Part shown: one piece after another, positions 7,202 through 13,573 of the stretch
Layout: the number at the start of each line of letters is the position of its first letter
Position numbering within the stretch: the stretch's first letter is position 1
Assembly (NCBI GenBank): GCA_964618065.1
Contig: CAZTZK010000013.1
Location: forward strand, 1-15,448
Length of the DNA stretch: 15,448 bases
Direction of reading: 5' to 3'
DNA from: M55B174 sp964618065
GTDB lineage: Bacteria > Patescibacteriota > Minisyncoccia > CAIUEV01 > JAHKAQ01
Position numbers and translations under genes: made by a program
The notes under the pieces: generated by a model
Databases searched by the model: none
The model's input: only the letters and a program-made list of their open reading frames with translations
What the model was told of the DNA's origin: nothing

Positions 7202-8812
7202 ATGGCTTTCAGATTTTCTACCATTTTTAAATTAGGTACAATTAAGAATTTTACCCCAGCTGCTTTTTTAATTGGAGGATTAAGTTTAATCTCAAGCATT
7301 TTAGGAATGGTAAGAGATCGTATTCTAGCCGCTCATTTTGGAGCAGGAGAAGCTTTGGATATTTACTATGCTGCTTTTCGTTTACCGGATTTAGTTTTTA
7401 ACATTTTTATTTTTGGGGCCCTCTCTTCAGCTTTTGTCCCAATTTTTTCTCAATGCTTTACAAAAAATAAAGAGAAGGCTTTTAAGGTCGCTGGATCTGT
7501 TTTAAATTTAGTTTTATTAGCAATTTTAGCCATATCTTTATTTTGTGTTATTTTTGCTCCCTATTTAGTAAAAATTATTGTTCCGGGTTTTACGGGAGAT
7601 AAATTAAAAACTACAGTAGAATTAACCAGAATAATGTTTTTTTCCCCAATTCTGCTTTCAATCTCAGGAGTTTTTTCAGGCATTTTAACAACTTTTAAAA
7701 GATTTTTAATTTATGCACTAGCCCCAATTATGTACAACGTTGGAATCATTGGAGGCTTTTATTTTTTTGTTCCCCAGCTTGGACTTTATGGTTTAGCTTG
7801 GGCAGTTGTTCTAGGAGCTTTTTGTCACATGCTAATTCAATTGCCGGGAGCCATTGCTGCCGGCTTTCGTTTTAACCTAAATTTTAGTCTGAAAGAAAAT
7901 GCAATTAGGAAAATGGGAAAATTAATGGTTCCCAGGAGCTTAAGTCTTTTAGTTAACCAATTTAATCTTTTAGCCGTTACTATTATCGCTTCAATATTAA
8001 TGACTGGTTCCTTGGCTGTCTTTAATTTGGCTAATAATTTAGCAGGTATTCCTCTTACTATTTTTGGTGCTCCTTTTGCTGTTGCGGCATTTCCAGCTTT
8101 AGCCTTTTCTTTCAACCAAGGACGAATGAAAAAATTTGTTCGTATTTTTAGTGTTGCTTTTGTTAGAATTTCTTTTTTTGTAATACCGGTTACAGTCCTA
8201 ATTTTAGTTTTAAGGGCTCAACTAGTTAGATTAGTTCTAGGATCTGGAATGTTTGACTGGGAAGATACGGTTCTCACTTTTCAAGTGCTTGGTTTTCTTG
8301 CCTTAAGTTTATTTTTCCAGAGCCTCATTCCTTTAGTTTCCAGAGCTTTTTTTGCTTTGCATAATACCTGGATTCCTTTTTTGGCAGGATTTTTATCAGC
8401 CGTTATAAATGTTTCTTTAGCTTTTATTCTTGGAAAAATGGCGGGGATGGGAATTGGGGGAGTTGCTTTAGCTTTTTCTGCTTCTCAGATGTTTAATCTT
8501 TTGTTTATGCTTATTGTTCTTCATTTCAAACTGGGAGGCTTTGAAGATCAAAAAATTCTTGCGATGATAGCAAAAATTGTTTTAGCTTCATTGGTAGGAG
8601 GAATTACTGTCCAGTTTTTAAAATATCTGGTTGGTTTTAATTTAGGTACAGAAACTTTTTTAAGCATTTTTATTCAAACTGCAGTTTCTTCCGCAGGAGG
8701 AATTTTAGTTTTCCTTATTTTGGCTTGGTACTTAGGAATAAGGGAAATGTATGCCGTAAAAGATTTATTAGGGAAGATGCTTAAAATTAAGAAACTGGAT
8801 AATATAAATTAA
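7202..8812 (+). CDS. murJ: Lipid II flippase MurJ (MviN family, MOP superfamily)
   Basis: A 536-aa hydrophobic protein of normal MurJ length with about 14 predicted membrane helices. The N-terminal signature is clear: GMVRDRILAAHFGAGEALD at about residues 35-53, followed by YYAAFRLPDLVFNIF and ALSSAFVPIF. These correspond to the conserved RD..., FGAG...D and AF..P blocks that line the central cavity and bind the lipid-linked disaccharide-pentapeptide. Arg38, Arg40 and Asp53 are the charged residues expected there. MurJ moves lipid II from the inner to the outer leaflet for peptidoglycan synthesis. It starts 7 bases after the DUF4012 stop, so it is probably in the same operon. A related polysaccharide flippase (Wzx) is the alternative, and with the glycosyltransferases beside it a glycan-export role is conceivable. 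The VRDR...FGAG motif favours MurJ. Confidence 0.93.
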   Translation: MAFRFSTIFKLGTIKNFTPAAFLIGGLSLISSILGMVRDRILAAHFGAGEALDIYYAAFRLPDLVFNIFIFGALSSAFVPIFSQCFTKNKEKAFKVAGSVLNLVLLAILAISLFCVIFAPYLVKIIVPGFTGDKLKTTVELTRIMFFSPILLSISGVFSGILTTFKRFLIYALAPIMYNVGIIGGFYFFVPQLGLYGLAWAVVLGAFCHMLIQLPGAIAAGFRFNLNFSLKENAIRKMGKLMVPRSLSLLVNQFNLLAVTIIASILMTGSLAVFNLANNLAGIPLTIFGAPFAVAAFPALAFSFNQGRMKKFVRIFSVAFVRISFFVIPVTVLILVLRAQLVRLVLGSGMFDWEDTVLTFQVLGFLALSLFFQSLIPLVSRAFFALHNTWIPFLAGFLSAVINVSLAFILGKMAGMGIGGVALAFSASQMFNLLFMLIVLHFKLGGFEDQKILAMIAKIVLASLVGGITVQFLKYLVGFNLGTETFLSIFIQTAVSSAGGILVFLILAWYLGIREMYAVKDLLGKMLKIKKLDNIN

Positions 8813-8821
8813 TAACTGTCT

Positions 8822-10618
8822 ATGGATCAAAAGAATATTCGTAATTTTTGTATTATTGCTCACATAGACCATGGAAAATCTACTCTTTGCGATCGGCTTT
8901 TAGAAATTACCGGTACTTTGAACAAGAGAGATTTAAAGGAGCAGACCCTTGATCATATGGATTTGGAGAGAGAAAGAGGGATTACTATTAAGTTGCAGCC
9001 GGTTAAAATGAGATATTCTTTTCAGGGGGGAAATTATAATTTGAATTTAATAGATACTCCAGGACATGTTGATTTTGGCTATGAAGTTTCGCGTAGTTTA
9101 GCTGCTGTGGAAGGGGCAATTTTATTAGTAGATGCGGTTCAAGGAATTCAAGCTCAAACTTTAGCTAATCTCTATTTGGCTCTAGAGGAGAATTTAATTA
9201 TTATTCCGGTAATAAATAAAATTGATCTGGCTAACGCTGAAGTAGAACAGGTGGAAGAAGCTCTGGCTAGTTTATTGGGAGGTAGCAAAAAAGATATCAT
9301 AAAAGTTTCCGCAAAAACAGGAGAAGGAGTTCCAAAAGTTTTAGAATCAATAGTAAAAGATATTCCAGCTCCTCAAGGTTTTTACAATAAGCCTGCTCGA
9401 GCTTTAATTTTTGACTCTTGCTACGATGATTATAAAGGCGTGATTGCTTACGTGAGAGTAGTAGATGGGGAGTTTGCCAGGGGAGAAAAAATATTTGCCT
9501 TAAAAACTAGGAAAGGTGCGGAGATTATAGAAGCGGGGATATTTAATCCTCAGTTAACTCCTCAGAAAAAACTTGCTACGGGGCAGATAGGTTATTTGGC
9601 TACCGGATTGAAAGATGTGAGTGAATGCAGAGTAGGGGACACCATTACTTTAGAATCTTTTAAACAGGAAGCTATCCCCTTGAAAGGCTACCAGGAAGTA
9701 AAACCGATGGTCTTTGCCAGTTTTTATCCAAAGAGCGGAGAAAATTACAATCAATTGAGAGATGCTTTGGAAAAACTTTCTTTAAATGATGCTGCCTTTG
9801 TTTATAATCCAGAGAGTTCCCAAGCCTTAGGAAGAGGATTTAGAGGAGGGTTTTTAGGTTTGTTGCATTTAGAAATTATTCAAGAAAGGCTTAGGAGAGA
9901 ATTTAATCAAGATCTTATTTTTACTACCCCCAGTGTTCAATACCAGGTCAAATTAAAAGGCAAAGATAAAAAAATTATAATTAATTCTCCCTTAGAGCTT
10001 CCAGATGCCTCAACTATTGATTTTATTTTGGAGCCCTGGGTAAAATTGGAGATTATAACAACCTCTAATTATATCGGAGGAATTATGAAATATTTAGCTT
10101 CCAATAGAGCTATTTATAAAGATACTATTTATCTTAATCCTCAAAGAGCAACTTTAGTTTATGAGATTCCTTTGTCCCAGGCAATTACCAATTTACACGA
10201 TGCGCTAAAAAATGCATCGCAGGGCTATGCTTCAATGAGCTATGAATTTTTAGAATTCAGAGTTTCTAAATTAGTTAAGCTTGATATTTTAATAGCGGGA
10301 GACTTAAGAGAAGAATTATCTAGAATTGTGCCTCAAAATCAAGCTAGAAAAATTGGTTTAAGTATAGTAAATAAATTAAAAAATAACCTAGAAAGACAAA
10401 ATTTTTCAGTAGCTATCCAGGCAGCAGTAAATAGCACAATAATTGCCAGAGAAACCTTAAGCGCTTTGAGGAAAGATGTTTTAGCTAAACTTTACGGAGG
10501 AGATAGAACCAGGAAAGATAAACTTTTGAAAAAACAAAAGAAAGGTAAAAAAAAGCTGGAAGGATTTGGAAAAGTTACTATCCCGCCTAAGGTTTACTTA
10601 GAAATTATGAAGAAATAA
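8822..10618 (+). CDS. lepA: Translation elongation factor 4 (LepA) GTPase
   Basis: 598 aa, the usual LepA length. The GTPase motifs are complete: G1 AHIDHGKST (residues 13-21), G2 region RERGITIK (50-57), G3 DTPGHVD (78-84, with catalytic His82), G4 NKID (132-135) and G5 SAK. Domain II follows, then the EF-G-like domains with the LepA-type RGFRGGFLGLLHLEIIQERL. The C-terminal LepA-specific domain includes YASMSYEF and a Lys-rich tail ending before KVTIPPKVYLEIM. LepA binds stalled or misassembled ribosomes and promotes back-translocation or 30S maturation; it is cytosolic or membrane-associated. It starts 9 bases after murJ, so it is probably co-transcribed, although it is functionally unrelated to the surface genes. 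No lesion is visible. Confidence 0.98.
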   Translation: MDQKNIRNFCIIAHIDHGKSTLCDRLLEITGTLNKRDLKEQTLDHMDLERERGITIKLQPVKMRYSFQGGNYNLNLIDTPGHVDFGYEVSRSLAAVEGAILLVDAVQGIQAQTLANLYLALEENLIIIPVINKIDLANAEVEQVEEALASLLGGSKKDIIKVSAKTGEGVPKVLESIVKDIPAPQGFYNKPARALIFDSCYDDYKGVIAYVRVVDGEFARGEKIFALKTRKGAEIIEAGIFNPQLTPQKKLATGQIGYLATGLKDVSECRVGDTITLESFKQEAIPLKGYQEVKPMVFASFYPKSGENYNQLRDALEKLSLNDAAFVYNPESSQALGRGFRGGFLGLLHLEIIQERLRREFNQDLIFTTPSVQYQVKLKGKDKKIIINSPLELPDASTIDFILEPWVKLEIITTSNYIGGIMKYLASNRAIYKDTIYLNPQRATLVYEIPLSQAITNLHDALKNASQGYASMSYEFLEFRVSKLVKLDILIAGDLREELSRIVPQNQARKIGLSIVNKLKNNLERQNFSVAIQAAVNSTIIARETLSALRKDVLAKLYGGDRTRKDKLLKKQKKGKKKLEGFGKVTIPPKVYLEIMKK

Positions 10619-10689
10619 TTTTTTCTATTTCTATAAAAAAGTTAAAAATTAGTCAGGATGGCACAATTACTTGACTTTTTCCCCTTTTT

Positions 10690-10712
10690 AATTCACTCTT
10701 AGAGAGTGAATT
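10690..10712. repeat. Perfect 10-bp inverted repeat between lepA and the RRM gene
   Basis: AATTCACTCT (10690-10699), loop TAG, AGAGTGAATT (10703-10712). It lies 72 bases after lepA and 124 bases before the RRM start. There is no proper T-run on the 3' side, so it is not a typical terminator. A second, imperfect hairpin (TCCCT-CA-AGGGA core) follows at about 10732-10743. The pair could be a structured leader of the RRM mRNA or a protein-binding site. Confidence 0.55.
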
Positions 10713-10835
10713 TCTCATCAGATACTTACTTTCCCTCAAGGGAGAAAGGTGTGCGCTAAAATCTTTTGGGGTTAAAATAAAGTTCAAACTGAGAAAAGTT
10801 CATTTCAATTTTAAATTTTATTAAGAAAAGAAAAC

Positions 10836-11120
10836 ATGAGCAAAAAGTTATTCGTCGGAGGCATTCCCTACGACTCAACAGAAGATTCTTTAACAACTGC
10901 TTTCTCACAAGCCGGAACAGTTGAATCAGCTAAGATCATTACAGACAGAATGTCTGGTAGATCCAAAGGCTTTGGATTTGTAGAGATGTCATCCGAAGAA
11001 GAGGCTCAAAAAGCTATTGAAACTTGGGACGGCAAAGAATTTGAAGGTAGAATTATCACTGTTAATGAAGCTCGCCCTTTAGCGCGAGATAATAATGATA
11101 GAGAAGGAAGAAACGAATAA
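10836..11120 (+). CDS. Small RRM-type RNA-binding protein
   Basis: A 94-aa protein that is essentially one RNA recognition motif. RNP2 is LFVGGI (residues 5-10) and RNP1 is KGFGFVEM (44-51), with the aromatic RNA-contact residues Phe6, Phe46 and Phe48 in place. After the RRM there is only a short polar tail rich in Asn, Arg, Asp and Glu (about 80-94), like the short-tailed bacterial Rbp proteins. It binds single-stranded RNA in the cytoplasm. In cyanobacteria such proteins are often cold-induced and act as RNA chaperones, but that role is only an analogy here. The start is preceded by AAGAAAAG, a weak Shine-Dalgarno. The gene is monocistronic: a 215-base leader region with hairpins lies upstream and a strong terminator lies 29 bases downstream. 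Confidence 0.95.
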   Translation: MSKKLFVGGIPYDSTEDSLTTAFSQAGTVESAKIITDRMSGRSKGFGFVEMSSEEEAQKAIETWDGKEFEGRIITVNEARPLARDNNDREGRNE

Positions 11121-11149
11121 AACCGACAAATTTAGTTCTAATTAAAATG

Positions 11150-11174
11150 CGGGGTGTGCACAGCCCCGTTTTTT
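11150..11174 (+). terminator. Rho-independent terminator after the RRM gene
   Basis: CGGGG (11150-11154), a 9-base loop TGTGCACAG, CCCCG (11164-11168), then six Ts (11169-11174). The GC-only stem stands out in AT-rich DNA. It lies 29 bases after the RRM stop and separates it from the slipin gene. Confidence 0.88.
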
Positions 11175-11185
11175 GATTGGAATAC

Positions 11186-11214
11186 TTGGCTTCTGGCTTT
11201 AAAAAATATATTAT
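11186..11214 (+). promoter_or_regulatory. Probable sigma70-type promoter of the slipin gene
   Basis: TTGGCT (11186-11191), a 17-base spacer, then TATTAT (11209-11214). It sits directly after the RRM terminator and 33 bases before the slipin ATG. The spacing is optimal and the location is where a promoter is needed. Confidence 0.55.
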
Positions 11215-11247
11215 ATAGAGGGAAAGATAAAAAAATAATTTAAAAAA

Positions 11248-12018
11248 ATGTGGGGATTTCTTACTTTCGTAGCTGTCTTTTTGTTAGTCTCAATAAAACA
11301 AATAAATCAATACCAACAAGGAGTTCGTTTCACTCTGGGAAAATTTTCAGGAATTATGCACCCTGGCTGGAGATTAGTGATTCCTGTTTTTCAAAGTTAT
11401 CAAAGAATTGATATGCGGATAAGAACAGTTGATGTTCCCGGACAAGAAGCAATTACTCGGGACAATATTTCTGTTAATGTAAATGCAGTGCTTTATTACA
11501 AAGTGCGAGATGCTGAAAAAGCAATTATTAAAGTGGAGGATTTTTTCTTTGCTGTTTCTCAATTGGCTCAAACTACGATGAGAAACATAATTGGAGAAGT
11601 TAATTTAGATGAGCTTCTTTCTAATCGAGAAGAAATTGCTAATAAAATAAAAAATATTGTAGATAGAGCAACCGATATTTGGGGAATAGAAGTCCGCTCA
11701 GTGGAACTTAAGGATGTGGTCCTTCCAGAAGAAATGAAAAGGGTGATTGGCAAACAAGCAGAAGCAGAGAGAGAAAAGAGAGCTGTTATAATTAAAGCGG
11801 AAGGTGAATTTATTGCTGCTACCAATTTAGCAAAAGCAGCTGACATTCTTGCTCAATCTAGAGGAGCATTACACTTGAGAACACTTAACACTTTAAATAA
11901 TTTAAGTTCTGATAAATCTAATACTGTTGTTTTTGCTATTCCCCTAGAAATACTTAGAGCTTTAGAACGAGTAAATTCAAATTCCGACAAAAAAGAAAAT
12001 AATAGAGAATATCTTTAA
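11248..12018 (+). CDS. Slipin / stomatin-like SPFH-domain membrane protein
   Basis: 256 aa, the usual bacterial slipin size. An N-terminal membrane helix (about residues 2-16) is followed by the SPFH/Band 7 domain: QYQQGVRFTLGKFSG, PGWRLVIPVFQSYQRIDMRI, DVPGQEAITRDNISVNVNAVLYYKV, then QTTMRNIIGEVNLDELLSNRE and WGIEVRSVELKDVVLPEEM. A helical stretch KQAEAEREKRAVIIKAEGEF begins the oligomerisation coil. Slipins form ring or cage oligomers on membranes and are linked to membrane microdomains and stress. The promoter upstream and the absence of a downstream partner suggest a single-gene unit. The usual companion NfeD (a membrane protease or OB-fold protein) is not in the window. AAAGT-AGAG-ACTTT overlapping the stop (12018-12031) is a weak hairpin. 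Confidence 0.95.
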   Translation: MWGFLTFVAVFLLVSIKQINQYQQGVRFTLGKFSGIMHPGWRLVIPVFQSYQRIDMRIRTVDVPGQEAITRDNISVNVNAVLYYKVRDAEKAIIKVEDFFFAVSQLAQTTMRNIIGEVNLDELLSNREEIANKIKNIVDRATDIWGIEVRSVELKDVVLPEEMKRVIGKQAEAEREKRAVIIKAEGEFIAATNLAKAADILAQSRGALHLRTLNTLNNLSSDKSNTVVFAIPLEILRALERVNSNSDKKENNREYL

Positions 12019-12086
12019 AAGTAGAGACTTTAAGAGATAAATGATGAACTTTTTTTGACTAGTTAGCAAAAAGAATATTTTTTAAA

Positions 12087-12159
12087 GCCAGAATAGCTCA
12101 GCTGGTAGAGCAACGCATTCGTAAAGCGTAGGTCATGGGTTCAAGTCCCATTTCTGGCT
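12087..12159 (+). tRNA. tRNA-Thr (anticodon CGT)
   Basis: A 73-base cloverleaf. Acceptor GCCAGAA/TTCTGGC, bases TA, D arm GCTC-AGCTGGTA-GAGC, anticodon arm ACGCA-TTCGTAA-AGCGT, variable AGGTC, T arm ATGGG-TTCAAGT-CCCAT. Anticodon CGT reads ACG (Thr). Two oddities: the last anticodon-stem pair is A-A instead of A-T, and the discriminator base is T rather than the A usual in bacterial tRNA-Thr. The 3' CCA is not encoded, so it needs CCA-adding enzyme. TTGACT at 12055-12060 with a poor -10 may be its promoter. Confidence 0.95.
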
Positions 12160-12193
12160 CTAAATTTTTGAAAAAATCTCAATAATTTATCTA

Positions 12194-12212
12194 GGCTAAA
12201 TTTATTTAGGCC
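12194..12212. terminator. Possible hairpin at the convergent junction
   Basis: GGCTAAA (12194-12200) can pair with TTTAGGCC (12205-12212) with one bulged G, loop TTTA. It lies between tRNA-Thr (+) and the end of the DivIC/FtsB-like gene (-), where transcripts from both sides must stop. No proper T-run follows on either strand, so terminator function is doubtful. Confidence 0.25.
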
Positions 12213-12218
12213 AATAGA

Positions 12219-12650
12219 CTAAAACTCTCTTTCCCCAAAAAAATAAGACCACCATTTTAAGGGGTTGGCAATTAATAATTGTTTTTCTTCTGCCAAATTT
12301 TCTTCTTTTGCCTCTTCTTCTTTTTCTTCCTGCGATCTTAAGATAACAACTTTTTCTCCTTCTTTTTTAACATTTAATTTTTCTCTAGCTTCTTTCTCTG
12401 AAAAATTTTGAGTTCGAAAATAATCTATAAGACCTTTCAATTTTTGATTTCCTTGTTCAAGAGAAGTAGCTTGCTCTTGCAATTTTTTTACCTCTTCTTG
12501 AATTTGTCGTTTCTTGTAGGTTTCTTTAAAAAGAGAATAAGCAACTATTGCAAAAGAAGCTAAGCAAACGATCAAAAAAAACTTCACCCAATTTTTTGAA
12601 TTATCACGCTTTTCTTTTCTCCAATTTTGATTCTCTCTGTTCGTTACCAT
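12219..12650 (-). CDS. DivIC/FtsB-like septum formation initiator protein
   Basis: 143 aa with the FtsB/DivIC layout: a basic cytoplasmic N-terminus (residues 1-22), one TM helix (about 23-41), a coiled coil (about 43-78, KRQIQEEVKKLQEQATSLEQGNQKL), then the family's C-terminal block SEKEAREKLNVKKEGEKVVIL (about 84-104). A Glu/Lys-rich tail ends in WWSYFFGEREF. Such proteins pair with FtsL-type partners and join the divisome, activating septal peptidoglycan synthesis. The start lies inside the end of the PH-domain gene (47-base overlap in another frame), and there is no other Met codon in the frame. The nearest SD-like AAGGGA is about 15 bases upstream, so translation may be coupled to the upstream gene. 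The 40-residue tail after the conserved block is longer than in typical FtsB. Confidence 0.85.
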   Translation of the reverse strand: MVTNRENQNWRKEKRDNSKNWVKFFLIVCLASFAIVAYSLFKETYKKRQIQEEVKKLQEQATSLEQGNQKLKGLIDYFRTQNFSEKEAREKLNVKKEGEKVVILRSQEEKEEEAKEENLAEEKQLLIANPLKWWSYFFGEREF

Positions 12651-13119
12651 ATTTTAAATTGTTAATCCCTTGAGCAAATCTTGCCGGGTTTTTTATAAAA
12701 AGACCTACTATTTTTCCTCCTCCTTTAATTTCAACAACAAGACATCCTATGTTAAAAATTCTTTGGAATAAACCTTCCTTGAAAAAAGAAGCTTTTGCTA
12801 CATCATCTATCAGAGCTTCTACTATTATTCTTTTCTTGAGACTCTGTTGTTCAATATTAATTACTCTTTTATTTGTTATTGTAATATTTTCTAAATACCA
12901 AATAATAAATTTTAAAAAAAATAAAAGTAATATTATTATTCCCAAGGAAAAAACAGTTAAATTCTTCCAAAAACTTTCAGGGAAAAACCAATAGAAACTT
13001 CCCAAGATCGCTAAAGAAATAAAGAGGCGAAAATAAACAGCTCCTAAGGTAAAAATATTTTTTCTAACTACTACTAAAATTTCTTCGCCTTTATCTAATT
13101 GAATAGAGAATAAACCCAT
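12604..13119 (-). CDS. Bacterial PH-domain (bPH2, YdbS-like) membrane protein
   Basis: 171 aa. Residues 1-20 carry KGEEILVVVRKN, the short beta segment that commonly opens this family. Two TM helices follow (about 22-46 and 54-76), then a bacterial PH domain of the bPH2 type (formerly DUF304): YLENITITNKRVINIEQ, a basic strand, DDVAKASFFKEGLFQRIFNIGCLVVEI, KIVGLFIKNPARFAQGI. The phrase IT..R...........I.DI......G...R....G.. is characteristic of the family. The molecular function is not established; the domain faces the cytoplasm or membrane surface. The gene is in the middle of a three-gene - strand cluster, 7 bases after the small TM peptide gene, and its last 47 bases overlap the DivIC/FtsB-like gene. 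The tail NEQRESKLEKRKA is encoded in that overlap. Confidence 0.9.
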   Translation of the reverse strand: MGLFSIQLDKGEEILVVVRKNIFTLGAVYFRLFISLAILGSFYWFFPESFWKNLTVFSLGIIILLLFFLKFIIWYLENITITNKRVINIEQQSLKKRIIVEALIDDVAKASFFKEGLFQRIFNIGCLVVEIKGGGKIVGLFIKNPARFAQGINNLKYGNEQRESKLEKRKA

Positions 13120-13126
13120 AAAAAAT

Positions 13127-13222
13127 TTATCTAAATAGAGGGATTAAAGTAAAAACAACCATTCCTAAAACGGCAATTAGAGAAATAACTGTCCAAATTC
13201 TTTTTATAGTTTTTTTCTTCAT
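13127..13222 (-). CDS. 31-aa single-TM peptide of unknown function
   Basis: From the ATG at 13222 the frame encodes MKKKTIKRIWTVISLI, then AVLGMVVFTLIPLFR: a basic start, one hydrophobic helix (about residues 9-29) and a short end. The stop is 7 bases before the PH-domain gene, as in an operon. The frame is open further upstream to an ATG at 13318 (63 aa), but the extra part looks unlike protein and would span the promoter candidate, so I prefer the short form. The charge pattern and tight spacing support a real membrane peptide; the family is not recognised. Against it, the promoter's -10 box lies so close that the mRNA would begin at or just after this ATG. Confidence 0.5.
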   Translation of the reverse strand: MKKKTIKRIWTVISLIAVLGMVVFTLIPLFR

Positions 13223-13228
13223 AAAATT

Positions 13229-13258
13229 ATAATAACATAAAACAAGTAAAATTATCAA
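13229..13258 (-). promoter_or_regulatory. Candidate promoter of the small peptide / PH / DivIC cluster
   Basis: On the - strand: TTGATA (13253-13258), an 18-base spacer, TATTAT (13229-13234), with TG one base before the -10 box. A perfect TATAAT overlaps at 13226-13231 but its spacing from the -35 is 21. With the first choice, transcription would start about at the A of the ATG at 13222, giving a leaderless mRNA. Otherwise it serves the PH gene with a leader of about 100 bases. Confidence 0.45.
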
Positions 13259-13407
13259 AATTTTCAATAATTTGAATTGAAAATCAGCAGACGAGAGTTG
13301 AGAAAAATATAAATACAAAAATAATATTGAGATTTTTCAAGGTTATTGTTTTTTTATTTATTAATTTTACTAATTAAAAAATAAAATTCTGACAAAAAAT
13401 TTAGAAT

Positions 13408-13536
13408 ATGAAAAATATTAAATTTTATATTTTTTTATATTTTTTTGTATTATATTTTAAACTTGTATTTCTTCTAAAAATTTCTCCAAAAAATGAGATG
13501 AAAAATCTATATGATTTAGTTTCTAAAATAAATTAA
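13408..13536 (+). CDS. Doubtful 42-aa hydrophobic ORF in AT-rich gap
   Basis: In the 254-base gap between the small peptide gene and the phosphoesterase gene, the + strand has one open frame from ATG 13408. It begins MKNIKFYIFLYFFVLYF, continues with LVFLL, and ends in a short polar segment NLYDLVSKIN. It has a TM-like N-terminal half, but there is no Shine-Dalgarno and the composition is what T-rich DNA yields by chance. I see nothing else in this gap apart from poly-A and poly-T tracts. Confidence 0.15.
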   Translation: MKNIKFYIFLYFFVLYFKLVFLLKISPKNEMKNLYDLVSKIN

Positions 13537-13573
13537 AATTATAGAGAGTTAGAATAGTAAAGATCCTATTTCA

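Noticed and set aside
10651..10680. AGTCA...TGACTTTTT as the lepA terminator
   Set aside because: Only a 5-bp stem with a 16-base loop; too weak to call.
11374..11846. Antisense open frames within the slipin gene
   Set aside because: The slipin frame has clear family motifs throughout; the antisense frames have none.
12749..12994. 81-codon + strand frame
   Set aside because: It is antisense to the PH-domain gene, whose bPH2 motifs are clear.
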